A stretch of 64,000 bases of DNA. Origin: Larix kaempferi (taxonomy: Eukaryota > Streptophyta > Pinopsida > Pinales > Pinaceae). The stretch lies in assembly GCA_027924585.1 (NCBI GenBank), contig BSBM01000592.1, positions 2,046,001 to 2,110,000 on the forward strand, read 5' to 3'. Positions 34,269 to 45,826 of the stretch are shown here, piece by piece; position 1 is the first letter of the stretch, and each line of letters begins with the position of its first letter. The notes below the pieces were generated by a model that saw only the letters and a list, made by a program, of their open reading frames with translations, was not told the DNA's origin and did no database searches. A program made the translations under genes and the position numbers.

Positions 34269-36728
34269 CAATCCCGCGGACCCATTGGTCTGTATTGTAC
34301 AGTTTGCTTTCTTTTTGTTTTTCACTTCTTTACCGCAACCTTACATTCATTATTTTTGCATGATCATAGATGGACCACCCTCCACCTTATTACATCGGCT
34401 GCTATCCATTTTTATCATTCCTTATATCATCGGATTCAATTTTCCAAGCCCGTGATGATGCTTGAGATCATTTCTCGCTTTCACCCCCAAATTTTTCGGG
34501 CACTTTTTCACCAGCCCCTAGTCATCTCGGTTTGTGTGCCACCTCGGCCGTTATCCATTTTTGACACTTTTTATATCGCCGGATTCAGTTTTTCAAGCTC
34601 GTGATGATGCTTGAGATCATTTCTCTCTCTCACCAGGAACAGTTTCAACATTGTGTCCCGACACCTTGCTACCTCGGTTTGCATGCCACATCGGCGGCTA
34701 TCGAATTGTTACACATTTTTACATGAGCCATTCACTCCATTCATACTGCAATTATTTCGTTATTTTGCCACCATTCATCATCCCACAAGGAGGCCCACCA
34801 GTTTTCCCCCCCACCCTCATTCTTGGTTCTCATCGATGTTCTTTGATTGAACACTCCCTCCTTGCTTGGCCATTCCTTTTGTTCGGTATAATTTTATCCC
34901 TTTTTCGGGCCGGACAAGTCCTTTACGAAAAAGGAACTTAGGGAGTTTCTGTTAAGCTCTTTTCTGACTCCTAAAAGAATGAAAAGATCGCCGAGCAATC
35001 TTGCTTCCTTTCATGCTCGTTAAAGTACCTGAAAGTGCGTCTATCTGGTATAAGTTTAACCCTTTTCTGGACCTGGTAGACTAATTACGAAAAAGGAATA
35101 CTCTAGTCACACCAGCTAGAAGAGTTCTTCATTGCATCATTTTATGTTTTTTCGGGCCTTGGAGACTAACACACGAAAAAGAACCCCCATGGAGTCTTCT
35201 TATTGCTTTCAGACTCTCTAAAATTGAAAGCAACCACGAGCATGCACCATCCTGGGCTCGTACAAATCCACACGACGGTACCATTCCATTATGTCAGAGT
35301 CTTCTTATCGCTTTCAGACTCCTTAAAATTGAAAGCAATCGCGAGCATGAACTGTCTTGGGCTCATATAAATCCACACGACAGTACCATTTTGAGCACAC
35401 TTCTTTTAGTTCCTTAAACCATGAAGAAGCCCCTACCAGTGCCTCTTGGCACTATGATCAATTCTCTCGGCAGCACGCCCAATAAGGTCACCTTTGTTCA
35501 AAGTATTCTGCAGTCTCCTGCCATCTTACACCAACTTGAATATCACTCATCCCAGTGACCCTCCCTGATCCATTAAAGCTATGATCCCCTTCCCACCATT
35601 CAGTTTCATATGTTTCCCGATCACCCCCGCCATCATACTCTAAACAAAGGAAGTTTGAGTCCACCCACTCTATTTGCCTAGTTATTCCCCACCTCCACAG
35701 TATGTCAGTCCTACCATCAATACTCTCACACTTCGGTTCTCCACCTCATGCTTTTATCAAGGAAACATCATTGCCTTGCTAGTTGCAGGTCTCCCTCTGT
35801 CGATGCCAGCACATCTATTCCAGAGGATAGACCCAGAGGTCCCTGCGCCTTGGATTCATCACCATCTGTGGTGAGTGCCTATGGACCATTTTGAGAGGAG
35901 TCATCAGTGCCTCTCCGAATGGTTTTTTCTCACATGCTCGACTTCAACACCTTGATCACATCGTTGAGATTCGTGCAGGGTATATATTCCTTCAGTTACT
36001 GTTCGAAGACCCTGGACTTCCCTCGACTCTAGCATATCGGTGAGTCACCTTGGAACACCCAGTTATATGTTCCCATGGATATCTGGGTTGCGTTGGCGAT
36101 TGTATTCGGAAGCCACTCACTCAGATGCTTCTTCGAGTACCCAGTTCAACTCCAGTTCAGTATACCATTGAGGGTGTGACTCTCCGTCATTATGATCTTC
36201 CAGTTCATCAGCTCCTCTGGTACCATACTCAGCACCATTATTGATATTCCAGTGTTTCAATTCTTCAGCTCATACATGGTCATCCCGGTAGTATGTCCCA
36301 TATTCGTGTCCCCTTTTGGACCCTTATGATGTACACAGTGGTTCTCCATGTATCTTTCAGGTCCCCATTTTTGGGCCTCATTGTTATTTTTTTATATATA
36401 TCTTGATACGAGCATGGGTATGCCTACCTCGTCCATATATTGAGATTCTTTCTCATTCATTATTTGAGGTCATGTATCTTTTAGGTCCCCATTTTTGGAC
36501 CTCATTGTTATTGTTATAGATCTTGATACGAGCATGGGAATGCCCGCCTTGTCCATATAATGAGATTATCCCTCATTCATTATTGAGGTCATGTATTTTC
36601 AGTTTTTGCAGTTTGTTCGGGACCGTTGTTCTGGGCTCTAGTTCGTTTCTTCTCCTCTCCACATCCCAGGAAAACCATAAAAGACCTATGATGTCTATTG
36701 GCCATACGATGAGCTCTTGCCCTCACAC
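34269..36728 (+). other. E7 3' untranslated region (right arm of the inverted repeat from about 34390)
   Basis: A long region between pol and the purine tract. It contains at least three tandem duplications: about 34440-34640 (atgatgcttgagatcatttc twice), about 35190-35400 (agtcttcttat..gctttcagac twice) and about 36360-36600 (ggtccccatttttgg twice). From about 34390 to the LTR it is the partner of the left arm. It carries several short open frames but nothing recognisable. Confidence 0.8.
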
Positions 36729-36742
36729 ATCAAGGGGCAATC
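36729..36742 (+). other. polypurine tract of E7
   Basis: atcaaggggcaatc lies directly before the 3' LTR. Its reverse complement, gattgccccc, follows the inverted LTR at 28861. Confidence 0.6.
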
Positions 36743-37453
36743 TGTTAACACCTAAAAAGTGCTCACTACCTCATCTCCCTCATTACATGACTCATTTGTC
36801 TATATTTCCTACCATATTTTCCTCCAAAACCATTAAAAGGCCTCCAAAAGGCCAAAAACCCCCTTTTTTCCCCAAAAATAAATTAAATTTCCTCCAAAAA
36901 TAGAAAAAACTCTCTAAAAAGGAAATAAAAAATATAAAAAAGAGGAAAAAGAGGAAAAAAGAAGCAAAAATCCTATACAGTTGACCTAAACCATATGGTA
37001 CCAAAAACCATGGGTCAATACTCCACCACTAAAATCCTATAAATAGGTGATAGAGGATCCCCATTTCACATCCACAATCTTCCCTATCCTCACTCTGCCA
37101 AAATCACTCTTGAAACCCTAGCTTACCATTTGAGCTAGTCTTTCGCATTTGAGTGCCCCTTTGGCCCATATCCAAAACACTTTGGAGAAGGAGAAGGAAC
37201 CCATTAGAGCTTGGAAGCAGCCCTCCGGGACTACTGCAAGAGCTTCACCAACCTCAACACTTGAGGTAAATTTAATACAAAAGAAAATCTTTATCATATT
37301 GTCATGTCTTTTTATTTCTGTCAATGCTCATACTAGGTTAAATTTCATATTGTTTCATTGCTTTAATTTACTGTTTATTGAACTGCTACTAAGGAGGCCC
37401 TTCTCCTTAGTAGGTGCTCATTTGCACAAGCTAGGGTGAAAACCCTAGCTACA
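36743..37453 (+). repeat. 3' LTR of E7 (711 bp)
   Basis: TGTTAACACC...CCTAGCTACA, direct repeat of 27522-28240, followed by the right duplication caagt. Confidence 0.93.
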
Positions 37454-38169
37454 CAAGTGCTTTCAAGTTTTCCTCATGCGATTTTAAGAATCTGGCCCTT
37501 AAAGTTAACCAAGAACATCACAATTTGTTGGAGAAGGTTTACCTCACTCTCGATGAGATCAGGGAGAACTTTATTAATTTTTCCGAGATGAATACTACTC
37601 TAGAAGAAAAAAAGGCTAAGAGACTTCAAGCTTCTAAAGCTGAGGAATAAATTGGTCAATGGAAGTTGTATATAAATAATGCTCCAGAAGACATCCCGAT
37701 CCTCAACAGTTTTCAAATGAAGAAGGTGAAATCCACTCTAAACGCTTGGCTTGATTTCAATGAAACAGCTAAGGAAATTATCAATAAGTCTAAAGACCTC
37801 TGCACCAGACGTTGGTATGCAGTTGACAATATTATGGAGGTTTTGAAACTGCCATTTATGGAGCCCATTCTGGATGCTTTGCCACCAAAATGCAAACTTG
37901 AGGATATCGAACACAGGTGTGAAGAGTTTGCACAGAAAATTCAGGATCTCGGTCAAGTTAGCATCGATGATGTGGATCGTCTGGTGAGAGAACCGGTCAT
38001 AGTGGAAGGCAGGATTCATATTTACCTTCGCACTTGGCACAAGTTGGCCAAACATGACATGGAAAATAATACATGCAATGCTCAGTTAGCCTTAGAATCT
38101 GTTAATTTCCCCAATATAGATGAGTTGTTAGAGATATATGAGAAATGGCAAGATTTCTTGGATCGATAG
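37454..38169 (+). pseudogene. E6 large ORF, C-terminal part after E7
   Basis: It continues the E6 frame after the duplicated caagt (codon agt is shared). A helical segment (NQEHHNLLEKVYLTLDEIRE and EEKKAKRLQASKAEE) ends in a TAA near 37648. The rest is open from there to 38167-38169. That part is rich in helices and Trp/Leu (STLNAWLDFNETAKEII, RWYAVDNIMEVLKLPFMEPI, IHIYLRTWHKLAKHDME, LLEIYEKWQDFLDR). Family unknown. The second half of the E3 3' ORF has a comparable all-helical C-terminal domain after a coiled coil, which hints at shared origin but is not proof. Confidence 0.65.
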
Positions 38170-39110
38170 TTTGATCCAATTTTGTAATCCCTGTTTTGGG
38201 AAATCTCTATCTTTCTATTCTGCTGTAATTTCATATTTAAAGAGGAGGACCTCTCGTATTTAGGGGTTGGTAATTTTCGAGTTGCAATTCAGCAAGAGAC
38301 AGGACTGGAGATACTCTGTTTAGCAGAGCTTTTTGTAATTTCTGTACAAGACCTCTTTTAATACAGTAAAGTTATCTTTCAATCTATCTTCTGATATTCC
38401 TCAAGTTTCTTTGAGAATTTCTGATTTTATACTTCAGATTGTCATCTACAGTGCATGATATCTTTTGCATATGTTTAAATGTATGGATCTATTGTATTGG
38501 TTTCCTTGTATGATTGATTTATGCTGGAAAGTGTTTTATTGAGTTTATTCAGTTTAAATACTTTCTTTATCGATTTTTGCAAGTGATTCACAGCACAATA
38601 ATCATTGTTAATGTTTCAATTAGCAAAGTGGTTACAGATTTATCTTGAACAGGCTTAAGTAATTGAATTATCGTCTTTTAATTTTTATTAATGGATAGTG
38701 ATTCAAGTTAATAAGTGAAACAACTAAAAGCATTTATGTGAAAGGTTGTAATCTACTTATTCATCACACCTCAGGGTTAATCTGCACAATATCAAGCTTT
38801 CTTTTTAGAATAGGACTACCTTAAATTAGTTTCCTCTTCTGAAATAGGTTAGGTTAGCTTAGCTTTACCATTTTCACACCCTTGTTTTCCTTGACTAGAA
38901 AAATGACCTAATTGTTCAAATAACCAACTCTTAGAGTGCCAGCAGAGGCCGAATATCCGTGGGGGATCACCATACCAAACAGGTTGGGGATAGAACTGCC
39001 CTTGCACAGGGTCTTTTGAATCCTTTCAACTTAGGTTTTCTTTCTCTGTTGGGAGCCTTGGAACCATTCCAGCACCTTTGCATCTAACCTGCACAAATGA
39101 GGCCTCAACA
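38170..39110 (+). other. 3' region of E6 to its right end
   Basis: AT-rich sequence with several polyadenylation-like motifs, ending GGCCTCAACA. A TG-led segment starting TGTTGGGAGCC at 39046 could be read as a 65-bp terminal block, but it has no copy at the left end. Confidence 0.55.
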
Positions 39111-39111
39111 T

Positions 39112-39851
39112 GGCCCTATCAAACCTCCATCCAGGAAGAAATCATACATCCTAGTATGCACATATTATGTAACTAAATGGGTGGAGGCGAAGGCACTTCC
39201 AAGGGAAATAGAGTAGGTAGTTTCAGACTTTCTATATGCAGAGATTTTCACAAGGTTTGGAGTTCCGAGGGAGATTGTTATTGATGGAGGCTCGCAATTC
39301 TCATCTAAACTTATCAAAGCTCTCACAACACAGTACCATATTAAGCATAGGGTAACTTCACCATATCACCCTCAGGCCAATGGGAAAGTTGAAGGTACAA
39401 ACAAAATTCTGGAATCTGTGCTCACAAAGACTGTTCAACTTCATCAAATGGAATGGGTTGATAGGCTGCCTAAAGCCTTATGGGCCTACAGAACAACATG
39501 GAGAAGTACAACAGCTTTGAGTCCTTATCAATTAGTTTATGGCAAGCAAGTCACCCTACCAATAGAAATTGAGATTAAAACATTAAGAACTACATTTCAA
39601 TTAGGCATGGATCTAGCACAGGCCCAACATACTCGCCTGCAGCAGCTTAATGAGCTTGATGAATTGCAGCTGGCTGCCATAGAATGTACAGCCATTATGC
39701 AACAACAACGAACCAAGTGGCGTGATAAATTCATACAAACTAAGTATTTTCAAGAGGGTGACTGGTCTCTTCTCTACGACTCCAGGTTCAAAAAGTTCAA
39801 AGGGAAACTTCACACTCGTTGGCAGGGACCATATGAGATCGAAACAGTTTT
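39112..39851 (+). pseudogene. E3 integrase core, second piece
   Basis: It resumes the integrase frame after E6: GPIKPPSRKKSYILVC, then TYYVTKWVEAKALPRE, where the first catalytic Asp (normally TDY) is Tyr. A TAG follows at 39214. The second Asp is in REIVIDGGSQFS (39283) and the Glu in NGKVEGTNK (39391), giving the D-X35-E spacing. Then come PKALWAYRTTWRSTT and SPYQLVYGKQVTLPIE, the usual gypsy sequence after the core. The piece stops at YEIETVF where the E4 LTR begins. The last 374 bases (39478-39851) recur at 54322-54695. Confidence 0.92.
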
Positions 39852-40541
39852 TGTTAAATTTTCAGAATTTACTTCAATCTGATCTAGGATCTTAACTGAG
39901 AGAACAACATGTACAGCAAATCTACAGCATATCAATCATGGACACAATAATGCAAGCACACAAGAGACACAGAGTTTACTTGGGGAAAACCATAAAGGTG
40001 AAAAACCCCAATAACTTCCTCAGAGATAGATAGAGCAATGATACAACCAGAATACAAGAGATAGTCTTCTCCTAGCAGCAGAGCCTCCTCCTCCACAAGT
40101 GTGCCACTCTCCCAAGTGTGAGTGAGAGAATAGAATGTATAAAATGAGAGAGACACACTCTCTATTTATACACTAACTTGACTTGACCTTTACTCAACTA
40201 GGTCATCCTCAACTTAACGACTTAACATAATGTTAACTGGGCCGACCCCCACTAGGGTGGTCTAATATCCCTTTGACCCACATGGACGACCCCCAATAGG
40301 GTGGTCTAATAACCCTTTGACCCACATGACTTATACAGGGCCGACCCCAACAAGGTGGTCTAATAACCCATCAAGTATAAGTTACGACACTTACAATATA
40401 AATGACAACACTTCCGTATAGAGGAGTAATAACATCTCTATAGGAATAAAACCACTTACGTATAGAGGAATAATAACATCTCTATAGGAATACAATATAT
40501 ATATATGTGAAATACATTTCGAAGTTACATATACATCAACA
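39852..40541 (-). repeat. 3' LTR of E4
   Basis: On the plus strand TGTTAAATTTTC...ACATCAACA. On the minus strand a TATA box (tataaatag, about 40162-40171) precedes the presumed start. The purine tract follows on the minus-strand 5' side (40542-40550, aagagggag). Confidence 0.92.
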
Positions 40542-40794
40542 CTCCCTCTTAACTAGGAAGGTATTTCTCGACACAGGTCTTCTAGCACAAGTCTTCTTCT
40601 CTGGATCATCGTCACTGGATAATCGTCATTGAGACATCATCATCGTCACTACTGCTTCTATCTCAATCAATCTCTGAATCTACTCATCATAGGAAGTTCT
40701 ACAGAGCGAGTCCTTTTTCATACTGGATGTAGGCCCACCACCTGTAGGTCTTCGTCATCACTAGCCATATTGTGGAATCCTCAGGACTTATTAC

Positions 40795-41370
40795 ATGCAT
40801 CACAAAACCTTGAAAGAGCATCCCAGGCTGTTACGAGCACACAGTTCTACCTATAGGATCTCCCAGGGCCATATTATATGTGACCTCACCACAAAACCTC
40901 GCAAGAGCATCCCAGGCTGTTACGAGCACACAACTCTGCCTATAGGATCTCCCAGGGACAGATTATATGTGGTCACCACAAATCCTCGCAAGAGCATCCC
41001 AGGCTGTTACGAGCACACAGCTCTACCTATAGGATCTCCCAGGGACAGATTATATGTGGTCATGGAAAAACCTCGCAAGAGCATCCCAGGACTTATTACG
41101 GGCACACAGCCCAACCTATCAAATCTCCCAGGGACAGATTATATGCCATAGGACAAAACCTCGAAAGAGCATCTGCCAGATATCCCAGGGCCAGATTATA
41201 TGCCATAGGAAAAACCTCGAAAGACTATCTATAGATCTCCCAGGGCCAAATTATATGTCCTCCCATAGCAAAACCTTGAAAGAGCATTTTCCAGATATCC
41301 TAGGGCCAAATTACATGCCATAGGAAAAACCTCAAAGGACTATCTGCAAATCTCCCAGGGCCAAATTATA
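40795..41370 (-). repeat. tandem array 1 in E4 (86-bp units shortening to about 60 bp)
   Basis: Units contain aaacctcgcaagagcatccc, then ctataggatctcccaggg and a tatatgtgg/tatatgccatagg tail. About four units of 86 bp are followed by about four shortened ones. The equivalent array in E5 is at about 43120-43700. Confidence 0.88.
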
Positions 41371-41394
41371 TGCTCATCTGCACAAACTGATCCA

Positions 41395-42130
41395 TGGCCA
41401 TAGAGTATCCACCTGATACTCACCATACATCATCCTGATGTACACATGATCATCCTGATTATCATCACTGCAACATCCTGCTGCATGTCATCTGGAGCAA
41501 CATCCTGAAGCTCATCATCCATGATCATCCTGATCATACAATGCATCTACCTGATGCATACCAAGTATCTACCTGATACATATGATCATACATGATCCAC
41601 CTGATCATACAGTGTATCCACCTGATACAAATACAAATACATGATACATATCACCATACATGATCCACCTGATCATACAATGCATCTACCTTATGCATAC
41701 CAAGTATCTACCTGATACATATCATCATACATGATCCACCTGATCATACAGTGTATCCACCTAATACAAATACAAATACATGATGCATATCACCATACAT
41801 GATCCACCTGATCATACAATGCATCTACCTGATGCATACCAAGTATCTACCTGATACATATCATCATACATGATCCACCTGATCATACAGTGTATCCACC
41901 TGATACAAATACAAATACATGATACATATCACCATACATGATCCACCTGATCATACAATGTATCCACCTGATACATATACAGATACATGGTCCAAGCATC
42001 CAACATGATGCATATACAAAATACATACAAATGATCCAACCGATCATATCCAGCATCCAACATGATGCGTACATACATATACATATAAATGATCCAACTG
42101 ATCATATCCAGTATCCAACATGATGCGTAT
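41395..42130 (-). repeat. tandem array 2 in E4 (catcctgatcata-type, higher-order period near 140 bp)
   Basis: Short words such as ccacctgatcatac, gcatctacctgatgcatacc and atacatgatacatatcacca repeat. A higher-order unit of about 140 bp occurs three times (from about 41531). The E5 equivalent (43725-44300) has fewer of these and more of a 54-bp ccaactgatcatatccagca unit. Confidence 0.85.
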
Positions 42131-42220
42131 ACAGAGAAGTAACTGGAGCATCGTCCTGATACTCATCATCCAGCGCTTACATCCACAGCCATGTGAAGGA
42201 TCCTCCTTCCAACATGCTTG

Positions 42221-42859
42221 TGTTAAATTTTTAGAATTTACTTCAATCTGATCTAGGATCTTAACTGAGAGAACAACATGTACAGCAAATCTACAGCATA
42301 TCAATCATGGACACCAAACACACAAGAGACACAGAGTTTACTTGGGGAAAACCATAAAGGTGAAAAACCCCAATAACTTCCTCAGAGATAGATAGAGCAA
42401 TGATACAACCAGAATACAAGAGATAGTCTTCTCCTAGCAACAGAGCCTCCTCCTCCACAAGTGCGCCACTCTCCAAAGTGTGAGTGAGAGAATAGAATGT
42501 GTAAAATGAGAGAGACACACTCTCTATTTATACACTAACTTGACTTGACCTTTACTCAACTAGGTCGGCCTCAACTTAACCACTTAACATAATGCTAACT
42601 GGGTCGACCCCCACTAGGGTGGTCTAATAACCCTTTGACCCACATGGCCGACCCCCAATAGGGTGGTCTAATAACCCTTTGACCCACATGAATTATACAG
42701 GGCCGGCCCCAACAAGGTGGTCTAATAACCCATCAAGTATAAGTTACGACACTTACAATATAAATGATGACACTTCCGTATAGAGGAATAATAACATCTC
42801 TATAGGAATACAATATACATATATGTGAAATACATTCCGAATTTACATATACATCAACA
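42221..42859 (-). repeat. 3' LTR of E5
   Basis: TGTTAAATTTTTAG...ACATCAACA on the plus strand. It lacks 13 bases (aataatgcaagca) present in the other three LTR copies. Purine tract aagagggag follows at 42860-42868 on the minus strand. Confidence 0.92.
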
Positions 42860-44599
42860 CTCCCTCTTAACTAGGAAGGTATTTCTCGACACAGGTCTTC
42901 TAGCACAAGTCTTCTTCTCTGGATCATCGTCACTGGATAATCGTCATCGAGACATCATCATCGTCACTGTTGCTGCTATCTCAATCAATCTCTGAATCTA
43001 CTCGTCATAGGAAGTTCTACAGAGCCAGTCCTTTTTCATACTGGATGTAGGCTTACCACCTACAGGTCTTCGTCATCACTGGCCATACTATGGAATTCTC
43101 AGGACTTATTACGTGCGTCATAAAACCTTGAAAGAGCATCCCAGACTGTTATGAGTACATGGCTCTACCTATAGGATCTCCCAGGGCCATATTATATGTG
43201 ACCTCACCACAAAACCTCGCAAGAGAATCCCAGGCTGTTACGAGCACACAACTCTACCTATAGGATCTCCCAGGGACAGCTTATATGTGGTCACCACAAA
43301 ACCTCGCAAGAGCATCCCAGGCTATTACGAGCACACAGCTCTACCTATAGGATCTCCCAGGGACAGATTATATGTGGTCATGGAAAAACCTCACAAGAGC
43401 ATACCAGGACTTATTACGGGCACACAGCCCAACCTATCGGATCTCACAGGGACATATTATATGCCATAGGACAAAACCTCGAAAGAGCATCTGCCAGATA
43501 TCCCAGGGCCATATTATATGCCATAGGAAAAACCTCGAAAGACTATCTGTAGATCTCCCAGGGCCAAATTATATGTCCTCCCAGAGCAAAACCTCGAAAG
43601 AGCATTTTCCAGATATCCCAGGGCCAGATTACATGCCATAGGAAAAACCTCGAAAGACTATCTGCAAATCTCCTAGGGCCAAATTATATTCTCATCTACA
43701 CAACCTGATCCACGACCATAGAGTATCAACCTGATACTCACCATACATCATCCTGATGTACACATGATCATCCTGATCATCATCACTGCAACATCCTGCT
43801 GCATGTTATCTGGAGCAACATCCTGAAGCTCGTCATCCATGATCATACAATGCATCTACCTGATGCATACCAAGTATCTACTTGATACATATCATCATAC
43901 ATGATCCACCTAATCATACAATGTATCCACCTAATACAAATACATATACATGATACATATCACCATACATGATCCACCTGATCATACAATGTATCCACCT
44001 GATACATATACAGATACATGGTCCAAGCATCCAGCATGATGCATATACAAAATACATGCAAATGATAAAACCAATCATATCCAACATCCAACATGATGCA
44101 TACATACATATAAATGATCCAACTGATCATATCCAGCATCCAACATGATGCGTACATACATATACATATAAATGATCCAGCTGATCATATCCAGCATCCA
44201 ACATGATGCGTACATACATATAAATGATCCAACTGATCATATCCAGCATCCAACATGATGCGTACATACATATAAATGATCCAACTGATCATACAAAGCA
44301 GAAACAAGAACATCATCCTGATGCTCATCATCCAGCGCTTACATCCACAGCCATGTGAAGGATCCTCCTTCCAACATGCTTGGAATGGCTTCAGAAAATG
44401 TGTCCATCACTTCTTCCTCGAAGTGTCATCAATCTGATCCAACTGATCATACAAAGCAAAAACCAGAACATCATCCTGATGCTCATCATCCAGCGCTTAC
44501 ATCCACAGCCATGTGAAGGATCATCCTTCCAAAATGCTTGGAATGCCTTTAGAAAATGTGTCCATCACTTCTTCCTCGAAGTGTCATCAATCTGAAGAA
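42860..44599 (-). repeat. E5 region downstream of pol: tandem arrays and a 155-bp duplication
   Basis: Array 1 lies at about 43120-43700 and array 2 at about 43725-44300, the latter enriched in 54-bp units near 44085-44290. Next to pol, about 155 bases are duplicated in tandem (about 44286-44440 and 44441-44595; both hold cttacatccacagccatgtg and catcacttcttcctcgaagt). No coding potential. Confidence 0.85.
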
Positions 44600-45826
44600 T
44601 GCCAAGCCTCTCCCTGAATTACTCGAACTTCACCTTGGCTAGTGGCTTCGTTAGCACATCTGCAATCTGCTCGTCCATCGCAACGTACAGGAGCTTCACA
44701 GCTCCTCTCTGCACCATATCCCTGATATAGTGATATTTGATCTCTATGTGTTTCGACCTGTCATGAAACACTAGGTTCTCAGACAGCTTCACACAACTCT
44801 GGTTATCGCAGAAAATACCAGTAGCATCCAATGGGAGATCAAATAACTCAGACAGTAGCTTCCGTAGCCATACGGCCTCACAACTAGCTGAACAGGCTGC
44901 AACATACTCTGCCTCAGTTGTACTCAGTGCTACGCAGGACTGCTTCCTGCTAAACCAAGAGATCACACCTGATCCCATACTGAAGCAGCATCCAGATGTG
45001 CTCTTCCTATCTGCAGCACTGCCAGCCCAATCTGAATCAACATAACCCTGCAGGTTAAACTTTTGATTCACATCATATTTGAGCCCATAATCAACTATAC
45101 CCTTCAGTTACCTCAGAATATGCTTTACAGCAACTAGGTGAACACTCCTCAGATCTGTCAGGAAATGGCTCAATGTGTTCACCGCAAAGCAAATATCTGG
45201 TCTCATGTTCGTCAGGTACATCAAGGACCCAATCATCTGATGATACATAGTGACATCAACTGGTTCAGATGAAGCATCACAGAGAAGCTTCAGGTTCGAT
45301 GCCATAGCCTCGCATTCCATCATCCCGAACCTCTTCAGGATCTCTACTGCATGCTTCCCTTGTCCAAGGAAGATTCCATCTGCACTCTGCCACACCTCCA
45401 TACCTAGAAAGTGGTGCATCATACCCAAGTTCTGCACATATATGACTCCCTGTCATGTGTCTCAGAACCAAGTGGCTGCTCCACATACACTTCTTCTTCA
45501 ACTACACCATTCAAGAAAGTTGTCTTGAAATCCATCTGGTGTATCTTTTATTTCATCACTTTTATATTTCTCTATGCTGCCATCTACAGCATGCTTGATC
45601 TTGATAGATCCATATGGAAGTCATAACAAACTTCCCTTCAGGTCTTGGGACTACATCCCAAACATCATTCTTCGTGATCGACGGATCATGGCATTCTTCC
45701 CATATCCTGGGAACTTCAATATCTTCAATAGATAATTTTGTTGCTGAACAAATGTTCTAATTCTTCTTTTGTAGGTGATGGCATATGATCTTTCCTACAC
45801 AACAAGTTAAATTGCATGATTAGAAA
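44600..45826 (-). pseudogene. E5 pol: RT with internal deletions and RNase H
   Basis: Reading on the minus strand: KDHMPSPTKEE, then the RT entry reduced to GSIEKYKSDE. A jump follows to KIHQMDFKTTFLNGVVEEEV, then YVEQPLGSET, then directly MMHHFLGMEVWQSADG, IFLGQGKHAVEILKRFGMM and RPDICFAVNTLSHFL. So the fingers segment (usually ARFVARGFSQ...) and the palm core with the catalytic YVDD are gone. RNase H is well preserved: GYVDSDWAGSAADRKSTSGC, ISWFSRKQSCVALSTTEAEY, DNQSCVKLSENLVFHDRSKH, ADVLTKPLAKVKF. Small frameshifts join the pieces. The enzyme cannot function. Confidence 0.88.

Larger units (their letters stand above)
27522..37453 (+). mobile_element. E7: rearranged Ty3/gypsy element with inverted arms
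   Basis: The direct LTRs 27522-28240 and 36743-37453 begin TGTTAACACC and end CCTAGCTACA. Perfect duplications (caagt, 27517-27521 and 37454-37458) flank them, and the E6 frame reads through when the insert is removed. Inside, an inverted copy of the 3' untranslated region and 3' LTR (28249-31245) stands where leader and gag should be. A pol fragment follows, then the 3' region in normal orientation. No gag capsid, no RNase H and no integrase catalytic core are seen, and no primer site follows the 5' LTR. It is 9.9 kb and non-autonomous. Confidence 0.9.
23512..39110 (+). mobile_element. E6: TG...CA element without recognisable LTR pair, carries a large unfamiliar ORF
   Basis: The ends are TGTTGTGGCC and GGCCTCAACA (inverted, 9 of 10 matching). 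Perfect tggcc duplications flank it at 23507-23511 and 39111-39115, and E3 integrase reads through when the insert is removed. A 5-bp duplication with TG/CA ends is the signature of LTR-retroelement integrase. Yet I could not find a copy of its first bases near the right end, or of its last bases near the left end. Without E7 it is about 5.66 kb: a hairpin-rich minisatellite, an ORF of about 1,200 codons and a 0.9-kb 3' region. No primer site, RT or integrase is visible. It may be a pol-less element whose two LTRs lost different halves. Confidence 0.8.
40542..42220 (-). other. E4 region downstream of pol: two tandem arrays
   Basis: Between RNase H and the 3' LTR lie array 1 (about 40795-41370) and array 2 (about 41395-42130), with no coding potential. 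E5 interrupts the end of this region at cttg (42217-42220). Confidence 0.8.

Noticed and set aside
39932-40156. Short minus-strand frame (MSLSFYTFYSLTHT...) recurring at 42291-42518, 48868-49050 and 53712-53936
   Set aside because: It recurs only because it is in the copia LTR. No family is recognised and it overlaps the transcription-start side of the LTR.
40795-44300. Regularly spaced repeats resembling a CRISPR array
   Set aside because: Units are adjacent or variable in length, spacers are themselves repeats, and the setting is a plant retrotransposon.
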